Shown piece by piece: positions 49,993 to 59,416 of a DNA stretch of 64,000 bases. The notes beneath the pieces were generated by a model, which saw only the letters and a program-made list of their open reading frames with translations, made no database searches and was not told where the DNA came from. This DNA comes from Aldehydirespirator sp965117015. Lineage in GTDB: Bacteria; Actinomycetota; Acidimicrobiia; Acidimicrobiales; Aldehydirespiratoraceae. Position 1 is the stretch's first letter, and each line of letters begins with the position of its first letter. The stretch spans positions 682,001 through 746,000 of the forward strand of contig OZ220747.1 in assembly GCA_965117015.1 (NCBI GenBank). Reading direction: 5' to 3'. Made by a program: the position numbers and the translations under genes.

Positions 49993-51540
49993 TCAGCCTC
50001 CGGTGGCCAGCAGGCCGACCACGGCTGGGTCGGTCACATCGAAGATCAGTCCCGGCAGCAGGCCGAACAGCAGGATCCCGACCAGCAGGGGCGCCCAAGC
50101 GATCCACTCGGTGCGGGTCACGTCGACGATCTCGTCGCTGTCGGCGAACTCCTGTCGGGGCGCGCCCATGGCCGTGCGCTGCAGCAGCCACAGCAAGTAG
50201 CCCGCGGCCAGGACGGTCCCGACCGCGGCCACCACCATGTAGGTCCGGAACGTCTCGACCGGCAGGCCCTCCGCGGGCGAGTAGGCCGACAGGATTGCGG
50301 GGAACTCGCCCCAGAAGCCGGCCAGGCCGGGCAGGCCCAGCGAAGCCATCGAGCAGAACCCCAGGATCCACCCCATGCGTGGGGCCTGGACCAGCATCCC
50401 GCCGAGCCGGCGGATCTCCAGCGTGTGGTAGCGCTCCTTCACCGAGCCGGCCAGGAAGAACAGCATCCCGGTGATGATCCCGTGGGCGACCATCCCGAAG
50501 ATGGCGGCGTTGATCCCGAAGTCGGTCAACGTCGCGATCCCGAGCATCACGAAACCCATGTGGGCCACCGACGAGAACGCGATCAGGCGCTTCATGTCGG
50601 TCTGGGCCAAGCACCCGAGTGCGCCGTAGATAATGCCGATCACGGCCAGCAGGCCGATCCACGGCGCCCAGGTCTCCGCTCCCTCGGGCAGCATCGGCAC
50701 CGCGATGCGCACGAACCCATAGGTGCCGAGCTTCAACAGGATGGCGGCCAGGATCACCGAGCCGACCGTGGGCGCCTCGGTGTGGGCGTCGGGCAGCCAC
50801 GTGTGGAACGGGAACATCGGCACCTTCACCCCGAAGCCGATGAACATGCCCGCGAAGATCCAGGTCTGGGTCGCGCCCAGGATGCCCGCGCCGGCCACAT
50901 CGGTCAGCGCCCGCATGTCGAAGGTGCGCAGAGACTCGCCGGTGGCCGGGTCGGTCGACAGGAAGAACAGGGCCAGGAACGACAGCAGCATCAGCGCCGA
51001 GCCGAACAGCGTGAACAGGAAGAACTTGATCGACGCGTAGCGCCGGTTCTCGCCGCCCCACACCGCGATCATGAAGAACATGGGCAGCAGCACGACCTCG
51101 AAGAAGACGAAGAACAGGATCAGGTCCTGGGCCACGAACGTGCCCACCATGCCCGTCTCGAGGATGAGCATGAGGATGAAGAACGCCTTGGGATTGCCGG
51201 GCTCGGGTATGTGGTCCCACGAGTAGATGACGCACAACGGCACCACCACCAGCGTCAGGGCCATCAGCGGCAGGGAGATCCCGTCGAGGCCGAGGATGTA
51301 GCGGCTGTTGATCACCTCGATCCAGCGGGCGTCGACCACGTACTGCAGGGCGCCGGCGTTGCCGTAGTCGAAGTCGATCAGCAGCAGGCCGCCGATCACC
51401 ATCGCCAGCAGCGACGACAGCAGGGCCAACTGCTTGAGGGCCTTCTCCTCGGCGGAGGGGACCGCCATCATCACCAGCGCCCCGACCAGCGGGACGAAGG
51501 TGACCAGGGTGAGGCCCCAATCGTTGAGAAAGTCGGTCAT
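49993..51540 (-). CDS. nuoM: NADH-quinone oxidoreductase subunit M
   Basis: Antiporter-like complex I subunit, 515 aa. YILGLDGISLPLMALTLVV, FIGFGVKVPMFPFHTWLPDAHTEAPT and LIAFSSVAHMGFVMLGIA are typical NuoM sequences, with the conserved Lys and Glu residues of the proton path. ATG start; a 49-bp gap to nuoL upstream contains two CCCAGAAC repeats on the minus strand. Confidence 0.96.
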   Translation of the reverse strand: MTDFLNDWGLTLVTFVPLVGALVMMAVPSAEEKALKQLALLSSLLAMVIGGLLLIDFDYGNAGALQYVVDARWIEVINSRYILGLDGISLPLMALTLVVVPLCVIYSWDHIPEPGNPKAFFILMLILETGMVGTFVAQDLILFFVFFEVVLLPMFFMIAVWGGENRRYASIKFFLFTLFGSALMLLSFLALFFLSTDPATGESLRTFDMRALTDVAGAGILGATQTWIFAGMFIGFGVKVPMFPFHTWLPDAHTEAPTVGSVILAAILLKLGTYGFVRIAVPMLPEGAETWAPWIGLLAVIGIIYGALGCLAQTDMKRLIAFSSVAHMGFVMLGIATLTDFGINAAIFGMVAHGIITGMLFFLAGSVKERYHTLEIRRLGGMLVQAPRMGWILGFCSMASLGLPGLAGFWGEFPAILSAYSPAEGLPVETFRTYMVVAAVGTVLAAGYLLWLLQRTAMGAPRQEFADSDEIVDVTRTEWIAWAPLLVGILLFGLLPGLIFDVTDPAVVGLLATGG

Positions 51541-51589
51541 AGCTAGGTCCTCGAAGCTCCTGGGTTCTGGGGGATTGCGTTCTGGGAGG

Positions 51590-53761
51590 TCACAGCGACA
51601 GGATGAGCATGAACACGCCGGCGAGGATGGTCGCGGCTGCGAACAGGATGGCGGCGTACTGCTGGACCTTGCCGGTCTGCATGCCTCTCAGGCTCTCGCC
51701 GGCGCCGTCGGAGGCCCGGCCCGAGCCGTCCACGATGACCCTGTCGATGAGGGTCTGGTCGATGTGGTCGTACACGGCGCGGCCCGCGGCCACCGACTGG
51801 CGGCCGGCCTCGTTGACGACGCCGTCGATGACCCGCTGGTTGGACCAGTAGGTGGCCTTGGCCAGCGGACCCTTGACCGCCTTGACGATCACGCCGGTGT
51901 AGAGGTGGTCGAAGTAGTACTTGTTGACCAGCGCGGTGTGCACCGCCCGGGGCAGCCCGCCCCGCGACACCGGCCCGTCGGGGATCTCGGTGAGCGGCGC
52001 CTTCTCGGCCTCCGAGCGGCTCTGCACGCCCTTGAAGTAGTAGCGGAAGGCCAGGCCGGCGCCGATCAGGGCCACCAGCACCGAGACGACGGCCAGCGAC
52101 CAGCTGGGCTTGGCGTGGCCGATGGACGGGAAGTAGGCCGCCACCGGCTCGACGTAGTGGCCGAAGCGCTCCTGCCATGCCTCGGGCCACAGCTGGAAGC
52201 CCTTGGGCATGTTGAACAGCCCGGCCACCACCGCGAAGAACGCCAGCACGTACAGCGGCACCAGGATGCGCGGGCCCGACTCGTGGGGATGGCCGCGGCC
52301 CCGGTAGGTGCCGAAGAACGTGAGGTACACGACCCTGGTCATGTAGGCCGCGGTCACCGCCGCGCCCACCATGCCCATCACCAGCATGAGGATGTAGGAC
52401 CCGTTGCCGTGGGTGCCGCCGAAGAGCCCCCATCCGCCGGTGCCGGCCAGGATCTCGTCCTTGGACCAGAAACCGGCCAGCGGCGGCAGGCCCATCAGCG
52501 CCACCGTGGCCACCAGGAACGTCCGGTAGGTGTGGGGCATGACCTTGCGGAGCCCGCCCATGTCGGTCTTCATGTCGAAGCTGTGCACCGCGTGGCTCAC
52601 CGAGCCCGACCCCAGGAACAGGCAGGCCTTGAAGAAGGCGTGGGTGAACAGGTGGAACATGGCCGCGGTCCAGGCACCCACGCCGAGGGCCATCACCATG
52701 TAGCCGAGCTGGCTGACGGTGGAGTAGGCCAGCACCTTCTTGATGTCGTTCTGGGTGAAGGCCAGCAGCCCGCCGAACAGCAGGGTGACCGCGCCGACCA
52801 GGGCCAGCACGTTGATGCTGGACCCGGCGATCGACATCCCCTCCCAGAACACCGGGTAGAGGCGGGCCACCATGAAGATCCCGGCCACCACCATGGTGGC
52901 GGCGTGGATCAGTGCGGACACGGGCGTGGGCCCGGCCATGGCGTCGGGCAGCCAGGTGTGGAGGATGAACTGGCCCGACTTGGACATCACCGCGGCCAGC
53001 AGGCACAGCGACGCCACCACCAGCGCGGTGTGGCTCACCTCCCCGGCGTTGATGCGCTCGGACAGGGTGAGGGTGTCGAAGGTGCGGCCCGCGGCGAAGA
53101 ACAGGATCGACACGCCCACCAGCAGCCCGATGTCGCCGACCCGGTTGGTGAAGAAGGCCTTGAGGGCGGCGTCGGAGTTCTCCTTGTCCTCCCACCAGTG
53201 GCCGATCAGCACGAACGAGCACACGCCGACCAGCTCCCAGCCGACGATCATCTGCAGCAGGTTGTCGCTGAGGACGAAGAACAGCATCGCCGCGGTGAAC
53301 AGGCTCAGGAAGGCGAAGAAGTGGGTGTAGCGGGCGTCGCCGGCCACGTAGTCGGTGCTGTAGATGTGCACCAGCAGCGACACCGCGGTCACAACGAACA
53401 GCATCATCACCGACAGGCCGTCGAGCAGGATCCCGGCGTCGTAGGTGATGCCGCCCCAGTCGAGCCAGCCCACCGTGCGGTGCACGGCCGCGACGCCTTC
53501 GTGGGCGTCGTCGCGATGGCCGATCCAGGTGATCACCGCGCCCACCGACAGCACGAACGAGCCGGCCACCGCGGCGACCCCGAGCTCGGATCCCTTGCGG
53601 GGCAGCCGCTTGCCGAACAGCAGGATGCCCGCGAACGACAGGGCGGGCAGCAGCGGCACCAGCCAGGCGTAGTCGAGGAAGAACCCGGCGCTGTCGACGG
53701 AGCTGGGCCCGTAGGCGACGGTCTCCTCGGCGGCGGCGAGCGCGGCGGCGAGCATGTTCAC
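51590..53761 (-). CDS. nuoL: NADH-quinone oxidoreductase subunit L
   Basis: Largest antiporter-like subunit, 723 aa, with the long lateral helix region at the C-terminus. Recognised by KSGQFILHTWLPDAMAGPTPVSALIHAATMV and VLAYSTVSQLGYMVMALG. An extended C-terminal part (RAVHTALVNKYYFDHLYTG) is normal for NuoL. It starts at GTG 53761; ATG 53755 is an alternative. Follows nuoK by 14 bp. Confidence 0.96.
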   Translation of the reverse strand: MNMLAAALAAAEETVAYGPSSVDSAGFFLDYAWLVPLLPALSFAGILLFGKRLPRKGSELGVAAVAGSFVLSVGAVITWIGHRDDAHEGVAAVHRTVGWLDWGGITYDAGILLDGLSVMMLFVVTAVSLLVHIYSTDYVAGDARYTHFFAFLSLFTAAMLFFVLSDNLLQMIVGWELVGVCSFVLIGHWWEDKENSDAALKAFFTNRVGDIGLLVGVSILFFAAGRTFDTLTLSERINAGEVSHTALVVASLCLLAAVMSKSGQFILHTWLPDAMAGPTPVSALIHAATMVVAGIFMVARLYPVFWEGMSIAGSSINVLALVGAVTLLFGGLLAFTQNDIKKVLAYSTVSQLGYMVMALGVGAWTAAMFHLFTHAFFKACLFLGSGSVSHAVHSFDMKTDMGGLRKVMPHTYRTFLVATVALMGLPPLAGFWSKDEILAGTGGWGLFGGTHGNGSYILMLVMGMVGAAVTAAYMTRVVYLTFFGTYRGRGHPHESGPRILVPLYVLAFFAVVAGLFNMPKGFQLWPEAWQERFGHYVEPVAAYFPSIGHAKPSWSLAVVSVLVALIGAGLAFRYYFKGVQSRSEAEKAPLTEIPDGPVSRGGLPRAVHTALVNKYYFDHLYTGVIVKAVKGPLAKATYWSNQRVIDGVVNEAGRQSVAAGRAVYDHIDQTLIDRVIVDGSGRASDGAGESLRGMQTGKVQQYAAILFAAATILAGVFMLILSL

Positions 53762-53775
53762 AGCTACCCGTTCCC

Positions 53776-54075
53776 TCAGCCCTTGAGCAGATCGGCCTCG
53801 GTGAGGTCGATGCTTCGTCGGTTGCGGTAGATGAGCAGGACGATGGCCAGGCCGATGCCCACCTCGGCCGCGGCCACTGCGATCACGAACAGGGCGAACA
53901 CCTCGCCGGCCACATGGTCGCGGAAGGCCCCGAACGCCACCAGGTTGATGTTCACCGAGTTGAGGATGATCTCGACCGACATCAGGACCATGATCCCGTT
54001 GCGGCGGGCCAGCACGCCGTACACGCCGATGCAGAACAGGATGGCGGCCAGCAGGAGGAACTGGTTGAGGATCAC
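53776..54075 (-). CDS. nuoK: NADH-quinone oxidoreductase subunit K
   Basis: Small three-helix complex I subunit, 99 aa. GVYGVLARRNGIMVLMSVEIILNSVNINLVAF includes the membrane glutamates essential for coupling; FVIAVAAAEVGIGLAIVLLI contains the second. GTG 54075 (VILNQFLLLAA) is used; upstream in-frame sequence shadows nuoJ. Eight base pairs separate it from the nuoJ stop. Confidence 0.94.
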   Translation of the reverse strand: MILNQFLLLAAILFCIGVYGVLARRNGIMVLMSVEIILNSVNINLVAFGAFRDHVAGEVFALFVIAVAAAEVGIGLAIVLLIYRNRRSIDLTEADLLKG

Positions 54076-54083
54076 GGCCGCCC

Positions 54084-54623
54084 CTACTCCTTGCGGGCCA
54101 CGACGATGGCGCCGATCAGGGCGGCCAGCAGCAGCACCGACACCGCCTCGAAGGCCACGATGTACTGGCTGAAGATGGCGTCGGACACCGCGGCGAAGCG
54201 CTGGGGCTCGTCGATCACCACCCGGGTGTCGGAGTAGCTGTCGATCAGTGCGATGCCCATCACCACGGCCAGCAGCACGGCCACCAGGCTGGCCATGAGC
54301 CGCTTCTCGCCCGCCACCGAGTCGTCGTCGCCCATCGAGGCCTTGGTGAGCATGATCCCGAACAGGAACAGCACGATGATGGCGCCGATGTAGACGAGCA
54401 CCTGGGTGACGGCCACGAACTCCGAGCCGAGCAGGATGAACTGGGCCGCCGCGCCGGCCAGCACCAGCACCAGCCACAGGGCGGCGTGCACGACGTTGCG
54501 GGTGGTCACACACCGGATGGCGGACACGATCATCACCAGCGCGATCACGCCGAAGAACACGTTCTGGGCCACGAACAGGTCGCCACCCGAGGCCGCCGCG
54601 GCCAGCACGCCCGCCGGCGTCAT
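54084..54623 (-). CDS. nuoJ: NADH-quinone oxidoreductase subunit J
   Basis: Membrane subunit of 179 aa with five helices. TRNVVHAALWLVLVLAGAAAQFILLGSEFVAVTQVLVYIGAIIVLFLF is a textbook NuoJ core (helix 3 with its pi-bulge region). ATG 54623 overlaps the nuoI stop (ATGA); the longer reading shadows nuoI. Confidence 0.94.
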   Translation of the reverse strand: MTPAGVLAAAASGGDLFVAQNVFFGVIALVMIVSAIRCVTTRNVVHAALWLVLVLAGAAAQFILLGSEFVAVTQVLVYIGAIIVLFLFGIMLTKASMGDDDSVAGEKRLMASLVAVLLAVVMGIALIDSYSDTRVVIDEPQRFAAVSDAIFSQYIVAFEAVSVLLLAALIGAIVVARKE

Positions 54624-55162
54624 GTCGGCGGCACCTTCAGCTTCTTGGCCACCGAGCCCGACTCGTAGTCCTCGAACTCGGGCACGGTCTCCATCCACTC
54701 CGACAGCCGCGACATGTCATGGAGCAGATCAGCGATGCGGGGCTCGGAGAACTCGTACTCGGGGCTCCAGAACAGGGCCTCGAACGGGCACACGTCCACG
54801 CAGATGCCGCAGAACATGCACAGCGCGTAGTCGATGTCGAAGCGGTCGAGAATGTTCACTTGCCGGGGCTTGCCCCCGGCCCGGCGGGGCGGGGCCTTCT
54901 CCTTGTGGCCCTCGATGTAGATGCACCAGTCCGGGCACTCGCGGGCGCACAGCATGCAGGCGGTGCAGTTGCCCTCGTGCAGGGCGATCACGCCCCGGGC
55001 CCGGGTGGGCGGAGCCTCCTTGACGTGGGGGTACTGCACCGTGGCCGCGCCCTTGGTCGGAGCGGGCACCAGCGTGCGCAGGCCACGCTTCGGAAACACC
55101 GTCCGCACCACCGTCGAGGCGGTGACCTTCAGCCCCTTCACCAGTCCGGGTACGAGACTCAT
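54620..55162 (-). CDS. nuoI: NADH-quinone oxidoreductase subunit I
   Basis: Ferredoxin-like subunit, 180 aa, holding clusters N6a and N6b. Both 4Fe-4S motifs are complete: CTACMLCARECP and CMFCGICVDVCPFEAL. The insert GHKEKAPPRRAGGKPRQVN between them is common in actinobacteria. ATG 55162 overlaps the nuoH stop. In an operon without NuoEFG, this peripheral arm is where a ferredoxin-type donor could dock. Confidence 0.96.
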   Translation of the reverse strand: MSLVPGLVKGLKVTASTVVRTVFPKRGLRTLVPAPTKGAATVQYPHVKEAPPTRARGVIALHEGNCTACMLCARECPDWCIYIEGHKEKAPPRRAGGKPRQVNILDRFDIDYALCMFCGICVDVCPFEALFWSPEYEFSEPRIADLLHDMSRLSEWMETVPEFEDYESGSVAKKLKVPPT

Positions 55163-56193
55163 CACACCACCACCTTGAGCACGCCGGTGACCACGATGTT
55201 GGCCAGGGCCAGCGGCACCAGGAACTTCCAGGCCAGGCGCTGGAGCTGGTCCTCGCGGAAGCGGGGGAACGTGAACCGGACCCAGAAGACCAGGAACGTC
55301 AACAGCACCACCTTGCCGAACAGCACCAGCGGCCCGACCACGTTGAGGAGGTTGTCGGCCGGGTCGAGGCCGGGCACGTACCAGCCGCCGAGGAACAGCA
55401 CCGCGGCGATGGCCGAGAACACGCCGGCGGTGGCGAACTCGCCGATGAAGAACAGCAGGAACCGCAGGCCCGAGTACTCGGTCATGTAGCCGGTGACAAG
55501 CTCCGACTCGGCGACCGGCATGTCGAAGGGCGTCTGGGTGAGCTCGGCCTGCATGGCGATCATGAAGATGATGAAGCCGGCGAACTGGGTGAAGATGAAC
55601 GGGTTGCCGATCGCCCCCCAGCCGAAGATCTCGCCGTTGGCCTGGGCCAGCACTATCTCCTGGAGGTTCATGGTCTCGGCCTGGATGACCACGCCGACCA
55701 CGGCCAGCAGCAGAGGCAGCTCGTAGGCGATGAGCTGGCCGGTGGCCCGCAGCCCGCCCAGCAGGGAGTACTTGGAGGCCGAGCCCCAGCCGGCCATGAG
55801 GATCCCGATGACCGAAACCGAGCTAACCGCCATGGCCAGGTAGATCCCCAGGTCGTTGGAGATGAACCACGCGTCGGGGCCTCCCGGCAGCACCACCAGC
55901 AGCAGGAAGGTGGAGGTGAGCACCACGAACGGGGCGGCCTTGAACACGAAGCGGTCGGCCCGGGCCGGAACGATGTCCTCCTTCTGGAGGAACTTGCCGA
56001 TCTCGGCCATGAGCTGAAGCGAGCCGTAGGGGCCGGCCTCCATGGGGCCCAGGCGGCTCTGCATGAAGCTCACCATCTTGAACAGGTGGGCGTAGACCAG
56101 CGTGCCGGCCACCAGCAGCACGGCCACCAGTCCGGCCACGACCCGGATCGAGGTGACCTGCCAGTAGGAGAGCTCCGCGAGCACCGGGATCAT
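55162..56193 (-). CDS. nuoH: NADH-quinone oxidoreductase subunit H
   Basis: Quinone-site membrane subunit, 343 aa, eight helices. Typical: MQSRLGPMEAGPYGSLQLMAEIGKFLQKED, FDMPVAESELVTGYMTEYSGLRF and the C-terminal RFTFPRFREDQLQRLAWKFLVPLAL. ATG 56193 (MIPVLAELSYW) overlaps the nuoD stop by 4 nt. Confidence 0.96.
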   Translation of the reverse strand: MIPVLAELSYWQVTSIRVVAGLVAVLLVAGTLVYAHLFKMVSFMQSRLGPMEAGPYGSLQLMAEIGKFLQKEDIVPARADRFVFKAAPFVVLTSTFLLLVVLPGGPDAWFISNDLGIYLAMAVSSVSVIGILMAGWGSASKYSLLGGLRATGQLIAYELPLLLAVVGVVIQAETMNLQEIVLAQANGEIFGWGAIGNPFIFTQFAGFIIFMIAMQAELTQTPFDMPVAESELVTGYMTEYSGLRFLLFFIGEFATAGVFSAIAAVLFLGGWYVPGLDPADNLLNVVGPLVLFGKVVLLTFLVFWVRFTFPRFREDQLQRLAWKFLVPLALANIVVTGVLKVVV

Positions 56194-57359
56194 CGGTCGA
56201 TGTCTCCGAGGATGAAGTAGAGGCTTCCCAGAATGGTGATGATGTCGGGAACGTAGACCCCTTTGAGCAGCCACGGCGTGATCGACACGTTCGAGAACGA
56301 CGCCGAGCGGATCTTTACCCGGAACGGGAACAGGTCCCCCTTGGACACGATGTAGTAGCCCATCACGCCCAGCGGGTTCTCGGTCTCGACGTGGGCCTCG
56401 CCCGCGGGCACCTTGATGATGACGGGCACCTTGGCCATGATCGGCCCCGACGGGATCCCGTCAAGCAGCTGGTCGACGATCTTGGTCGCCTCGCGAGTCT
56501 CCTGGAGGCGCACCCAGAACCTCGCGAAGGAGTCGCCGTCGGGGTGGGTCCAGACCTTCCAGTCGACCTGGTCGTGGACGAGGCCGCAGGGGCTGTCGCG
56601 GCGCACGTCCCAGTCCACCCCAGAAGCCCTGATGTTGGCCCCGGTCAGTCCGTAGGACAGGCCGACGTCGGGCGGGATCACGCCGATGCCCCGGGTGCGG
56701 GCCTGGAAGATCTCGTTGCCCTCGACCAGCTCCTCGATCTCGTCGCAGAAGTTGCGGATCTTGCGCATGGCCTGGCGGGTCTCGGCCACCCAGCCGGCCG
56801 GCAGGTCGTCCTTGAGGCCGCCGATCCTGTCGAAGTTGGGGTGGAAGCGCCCGCCGGTGGCGGCCTCTATCTGGTTGAGCACATGCTCCCGGTCGCGGAA
56901 AGCGAAGAACACCGGGGTGATGGCCCCCACCTGCACGGCCATGTCGCCCAGGAACAGGGTGACGTTGGCGATGCGGCTCAGCTCGAAGAGGATGGTGCGG
57001 ATCCACTGAGCCCGGGGCGGGGCCTCCAGCTCCATCAGCCGCTCCGCGGCCAGGATGAACGGCACCTCGTTGGCGAAGCTGCCCAACCAGTCGATGCGGT
57101 TGATCAGGGTGGTGACCTGCGGGTAGGTCCGCACCTCGGCCAGCTTCTCGTAGCCCCGGTGCATGTAGCCCATGACCGGCTCGGCCGCCACCACCTGCTC
57201 GCCGTCGAGCTTGGCCACGATGCGCAGCGTGCCGTGGGTGGCCGGATGCTGGGGGCCGATGTTGAGGGTCATGCCCTCCGTCTCGATCTCCAGGTTGACC
57301 CGGGCGTCGGCGGCCTGCGCCGCGATGTAGCTGAGCTGCTGACGCTCGGTCACGGTCAC
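56190..57359 (-). CDS. nuoD: NADH-quinone oxidoreductase subunit D
   Basis: 49-kDa-type subunit lining the quinone site, 389 aa. Signature: NIGPQHPATHGTLRIVAKLDGE, MGYMHRGYEKLAE, GANIRASGVDWDVRRDSPCG and the C-terminal DIITILGSLYFILGDIDR. It is separate from nuoC (overlap GTGA at 57356-57359). In E. coli-type operons nuoEFG would follow; here nuoH follows directly with a 4-nt overlap. Confidence 0.96.
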   Translation of the reverse strand: MTVTERQQLSYIAAQAADARVNLEIETEGMTLNIGPQHPATHGTLRIVAKLDGEQVVAAEPVMGYMHRGYEKLAEVRTYPQVTTLINRIDWLGSFANEVPFILAAERLMELEAPPRAQWIRTILFELSRIANVTLFLGDMAVQVGAITPVFFAFRDREHVLNQIEAATGGRFHPNFDRIGGLKDDLPAGWVAETRQAMRKIRNFCDEIEELVEGNEIFQARTRGIGVIPPDVGLSYGLTGANIRASGVDWDVRRDSPCGLVHDQVDWKVWTHPDGDSFARFWVRLQETREATKIVDQLLDGIPSGPIMAKVPVIIKVPAGEAHVETENPLGVMGYYIVSKGDLFPFRVKIRSASFSNVSITPWLLKGVYVPDIITILGSLYFILGDIDR

Positions 57360-58045
57360 GATGTGCCGCCGTTGTCGTCGCCTGCTTCGGGCATCAGCTC
57401 CACATCGACGAGGCCGGGCCACGGCTTCACCCGGCGGGCCAGCAACGGGTAGTCCTTGCGCAGCGGATGGCCCTCGAACTCGCCGGGGAGATAGATGTGG
57501 CGAAGCCCGGGGTGACCGTCGAAGTCGATCCCGAACATCTCCCACGCCTCGCGCTCGTGCCAGTCGGCGCCCGGGTAGACCGCCACCCAACTGGGGGCCC
57601 GCAGATCGTCGGCGGGCAGGTCCGCCTTGGCGATGATGGAGCGACCCGAGGTTACGTCGTTGACCCGGGCCAGGAGCTGGAAGCGGGTGTCCCCGCCGGC
57701 CACTCCAGTCTCGGTTCCAGCAGGCTCCTTGGGCTCGGGCGGATCGAGCGCGTTGTCCACGGAGCTGTCCATGTCGCGCCCGAACGGTGACGGCATCCAG
57801 TCGATGGCCGAGAGGAAGTTGAAGAACCCGAAGCCCTCCTCGTCGCGCAGGAAGCCGGCGAGATCAGCCCAGGCGTCGCGCTCCACTCGCACCCAGACCG
57901 CACCCTGGTCCGTGTGCGACTCGACAAGGCCCTCGCCCAGTGCGTCGCTCAGGCGGGCCAGCAGCGCTTCGGCCTCAACGTCGCCAGCGGGGGCGTCGGC
58001 ATCAGCGCCGGCTTCGACGGCGTCAGTCGACGACAATCGGCTCAC
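57356..58045 (-). CDS. nuoC: NADH-quinone oxidoreductase subunit C
   Basis: 30-kDa-type hydrophilic subunit, 229 aa. The C-terminal signature DWHEREAWEMFGIDFDGHPGLRHIYLPGEFEGHPLRKDYPL is complete. The N-terminus (VSRLSSTDAVEAGADADA) is acidic, and a Pro/Glu/Gly-rich insertion (about 102-125) interrupts the fold, longer than usual. GTG 58045 overlaps nuoB by 23 bp; TTG 58036 is an alternative. Confidence 0.92.
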   Translation of the reverse strand: MSRLSSTDAVEAGADADAPAGDVEAEALLARLSDALGEGLVESHTDQGAVWVRVERDAWADLAGFLRDEEGFGFFNFLSAIDWMPSPFGRDMDSSVDNALDPPEPKEPAGTETGVAGGDTRFQLLARVNDVTSGRSIIAKADLPADDLRAPSWVAVYPGADWHEREAWEMFGIDFDGHPGLRHIYLPGEFEGHPLRKDYPLLARRVKPWPGLVDVELMPEAGDDNGGTS

Positions 58046-58523
58046 CCCTCCAGCGCTCCCCCATGTCCTCGTTCTGGATGCGCTCCTGCAGCATGACGAT
58101 CCCCTCGAGAAGGGCCTCGGGTCTGGGCGGGCAGCCGGGCACGTACACGTCGACCGGAATGATCTGATCGACACCCTTGGTCACCGAATAGCTGTCCCAG
58201 TAGGGACCGCCGCAGTTGGCGCACGAGCCCATGGAGATGACGTACTTGGGATCGGGCATCTGCTCGTAGAGGCGGCGCACCGAGGGCGCCATCTTGTCGG
58301 TGACCGTGCCGGAGATCACCACCAGGTCGGCCTGCCGTGGGCTGGCCGGCAGGGGGATCACGCCAAGGCGCATGACGTCGTAGCGGGGCGAGCCGAAGGC
58401 TGCCCCCATCTCGATGGCGCAGCAGGCCAGGCCCCATTGGTACACCCAAAGGGAGTACTTGCGGCTCATGTTGAGCAGGGTTGAGAGCGGCTTGGGGACC
58501 TTGCCCGACTCGACTAGTCCCAT
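58023..58523 (-). CDS. nuoB: NADH-quinone oxidoreductase subunit B
   Basis: PSST-type subunit carrying cluster N2, 166 aa. Ligands: tandem cysteines in WGLACCAIEMGAA, ISMGSCANCGGPY and VPGCPPRPEALLEG. ATG with a good ribosome site (AGGGGGACCCAA). It follows nuoA after 28 bp. Confidence 0.97.
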   Translation of the reverse strand: MGLVESGKVPKPLSTLLNMSRKYSLWVYQWGLACCAIEMGAAFGSPRYDVMRLGVIPLPASPRQADLVVISGTVTDKMAPSVRRLYEQMPDPKYVISMGSCANCGGPYWDSYSVTKGVDQIIPVDVYVPGCPPRPEALLEGIVMLQERIQNEDMGERWRGEPIVVD

Positions 58524-58551
58524 TTGGGTCCCCCTGCGAAGCTCACCGCGC

Positions 58552-58917
58552 TCATACCCATCTCAGCATCCTCTTGCGCCAGGCGTAGAGCAGGCCGAGG
58601 AGCAGGATGAAGATGAAGATGGCCATCTCGACGAGACCGAACAGCGCGTAGGCCTCCAAACGAGCGGCCCACGGGAAGATGAACACGGCCTCCACGTCGA
58701 ACAGCACGAACAGCAGGGCGAAGACGTAGTAGCGGATGTTGGCCTGCGACCACATGTCCCCGACAGGGTCGACGCCGGACTCGTAGTTCTCGACCTTTGC
58801 CGGTGTGGGACGGGACGGTCGCAGGATGCGGCCCGCACCCAGAAGCGCGGCCACGATGACGGCGCCGAGAGCCCCGAATATGCCGACGGTCAGATAGGTG
58901 CGCAGGAACTCCGACAC
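58552..58917 (-). CDS. nuoA: NADH-quinone oxidoreductase subunit A
   Basis: Three-helix subunit, 121 aa, first gene of the 11-gene operon. Typical: KVENYESGVDPVGDMWSQANIRYYVFALLFVLFDVEAVFIFPWA. GTG start, with TAAGCT (58926-58931) 8 nt upstream as a possible leaderless -10. Confidence 0.96.
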   Translation of the reverse strand: MSEFLRTYLTVGIFGALGAVIVAALLGAGRILRPSRPTPAKVENYESGVDPVGDMWSQANIRYYVFALLFVLFDVEAVFIFPWAARLEAYALFGLVEMAIFIFILLLGLLYAWRKRMLRWV

Positions 58918-58954
58918 GGGCCGGAAGCTTACCGTCGCGGAGGACCTTGACGCG

Positions 58955-59410
58955 TTAGCCGAGAAGCACCACTCGGCGAGCCATCCAGGCCGCGCAACCC
59001 GACAGCAACACGGCCGGTCCTGGGCGCCAGGCCACTACCGCCAGGCGCATCGCGGTTGCGTCGCCGGCAGACGGCACCGACAGGACATTGATGATCGCGA
59101 GCACACCGAGAAGGGCCACGGCTACCGACGCCCAGTAGACCGATTGCCGCAGCCGGGGGACCACGTCGGAGGCTGGAGTGGTGCATACCGCGACAGCCGC
59201 TCCAACCAGCAGGAGGCCGGTCAGGACATTGACGTTGGTGAGCGCGCTGTGAAGGTCGTCCCACCACGGATAGCGACGATCGATCCCGGCATACCGGATC
59301 ATGGGCGCGACCACATGCAGCAGCGCGGTGGCCAGCAACACCACTACCAGCACCTCCCGCGCCTCGTCCCAGGCCACCGCCAGTGGCCGCCGGTCGCGCT
59401 CGCCAGCCAT
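58955..59410 (-). CDS. Small four-helix membrane protein, unknown function
   Basis: 151-aa protein with four hydrophobic segments (about 20-40, 58-77, 92-112 and 128-145), a charged N-terminus (MAGERDRRPLAVAWDEAREV) and PWWDDLHSALTNVNV between helices 1 and 2. I do not recognise the family. Its ATG is 6 nt after a TACGTT -10 box that lies inside a 9-bp inverted repeat, so it appears singly regulated although 37 bp from nuoA on the same strand. Confidence 0.65.
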   Translation of the reverse strand: MAGERDRRPLAVAWDEAREVLVVVLLATALLHVVAPMIRYAGIDRRYPWWDDLHSALTNVNVLTGLLLVGAAVAVCTTPASDVVPRLRQSVYWASVAVALLGVLAIINVLSVPSAGDATAMRLAVVAWRPGPAVLLSGCAAWMARRVVLLG

Positions 59411-59416
59411 AGCGAG

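Noticed and set aside
51434..53830. A 798-codon plus-strand frame with His/Gln repeats
   Set aside because: Shadow of nuoL/nuoM; its repeats mirror leucine and alanine codons of the membrane helices on the other strand.
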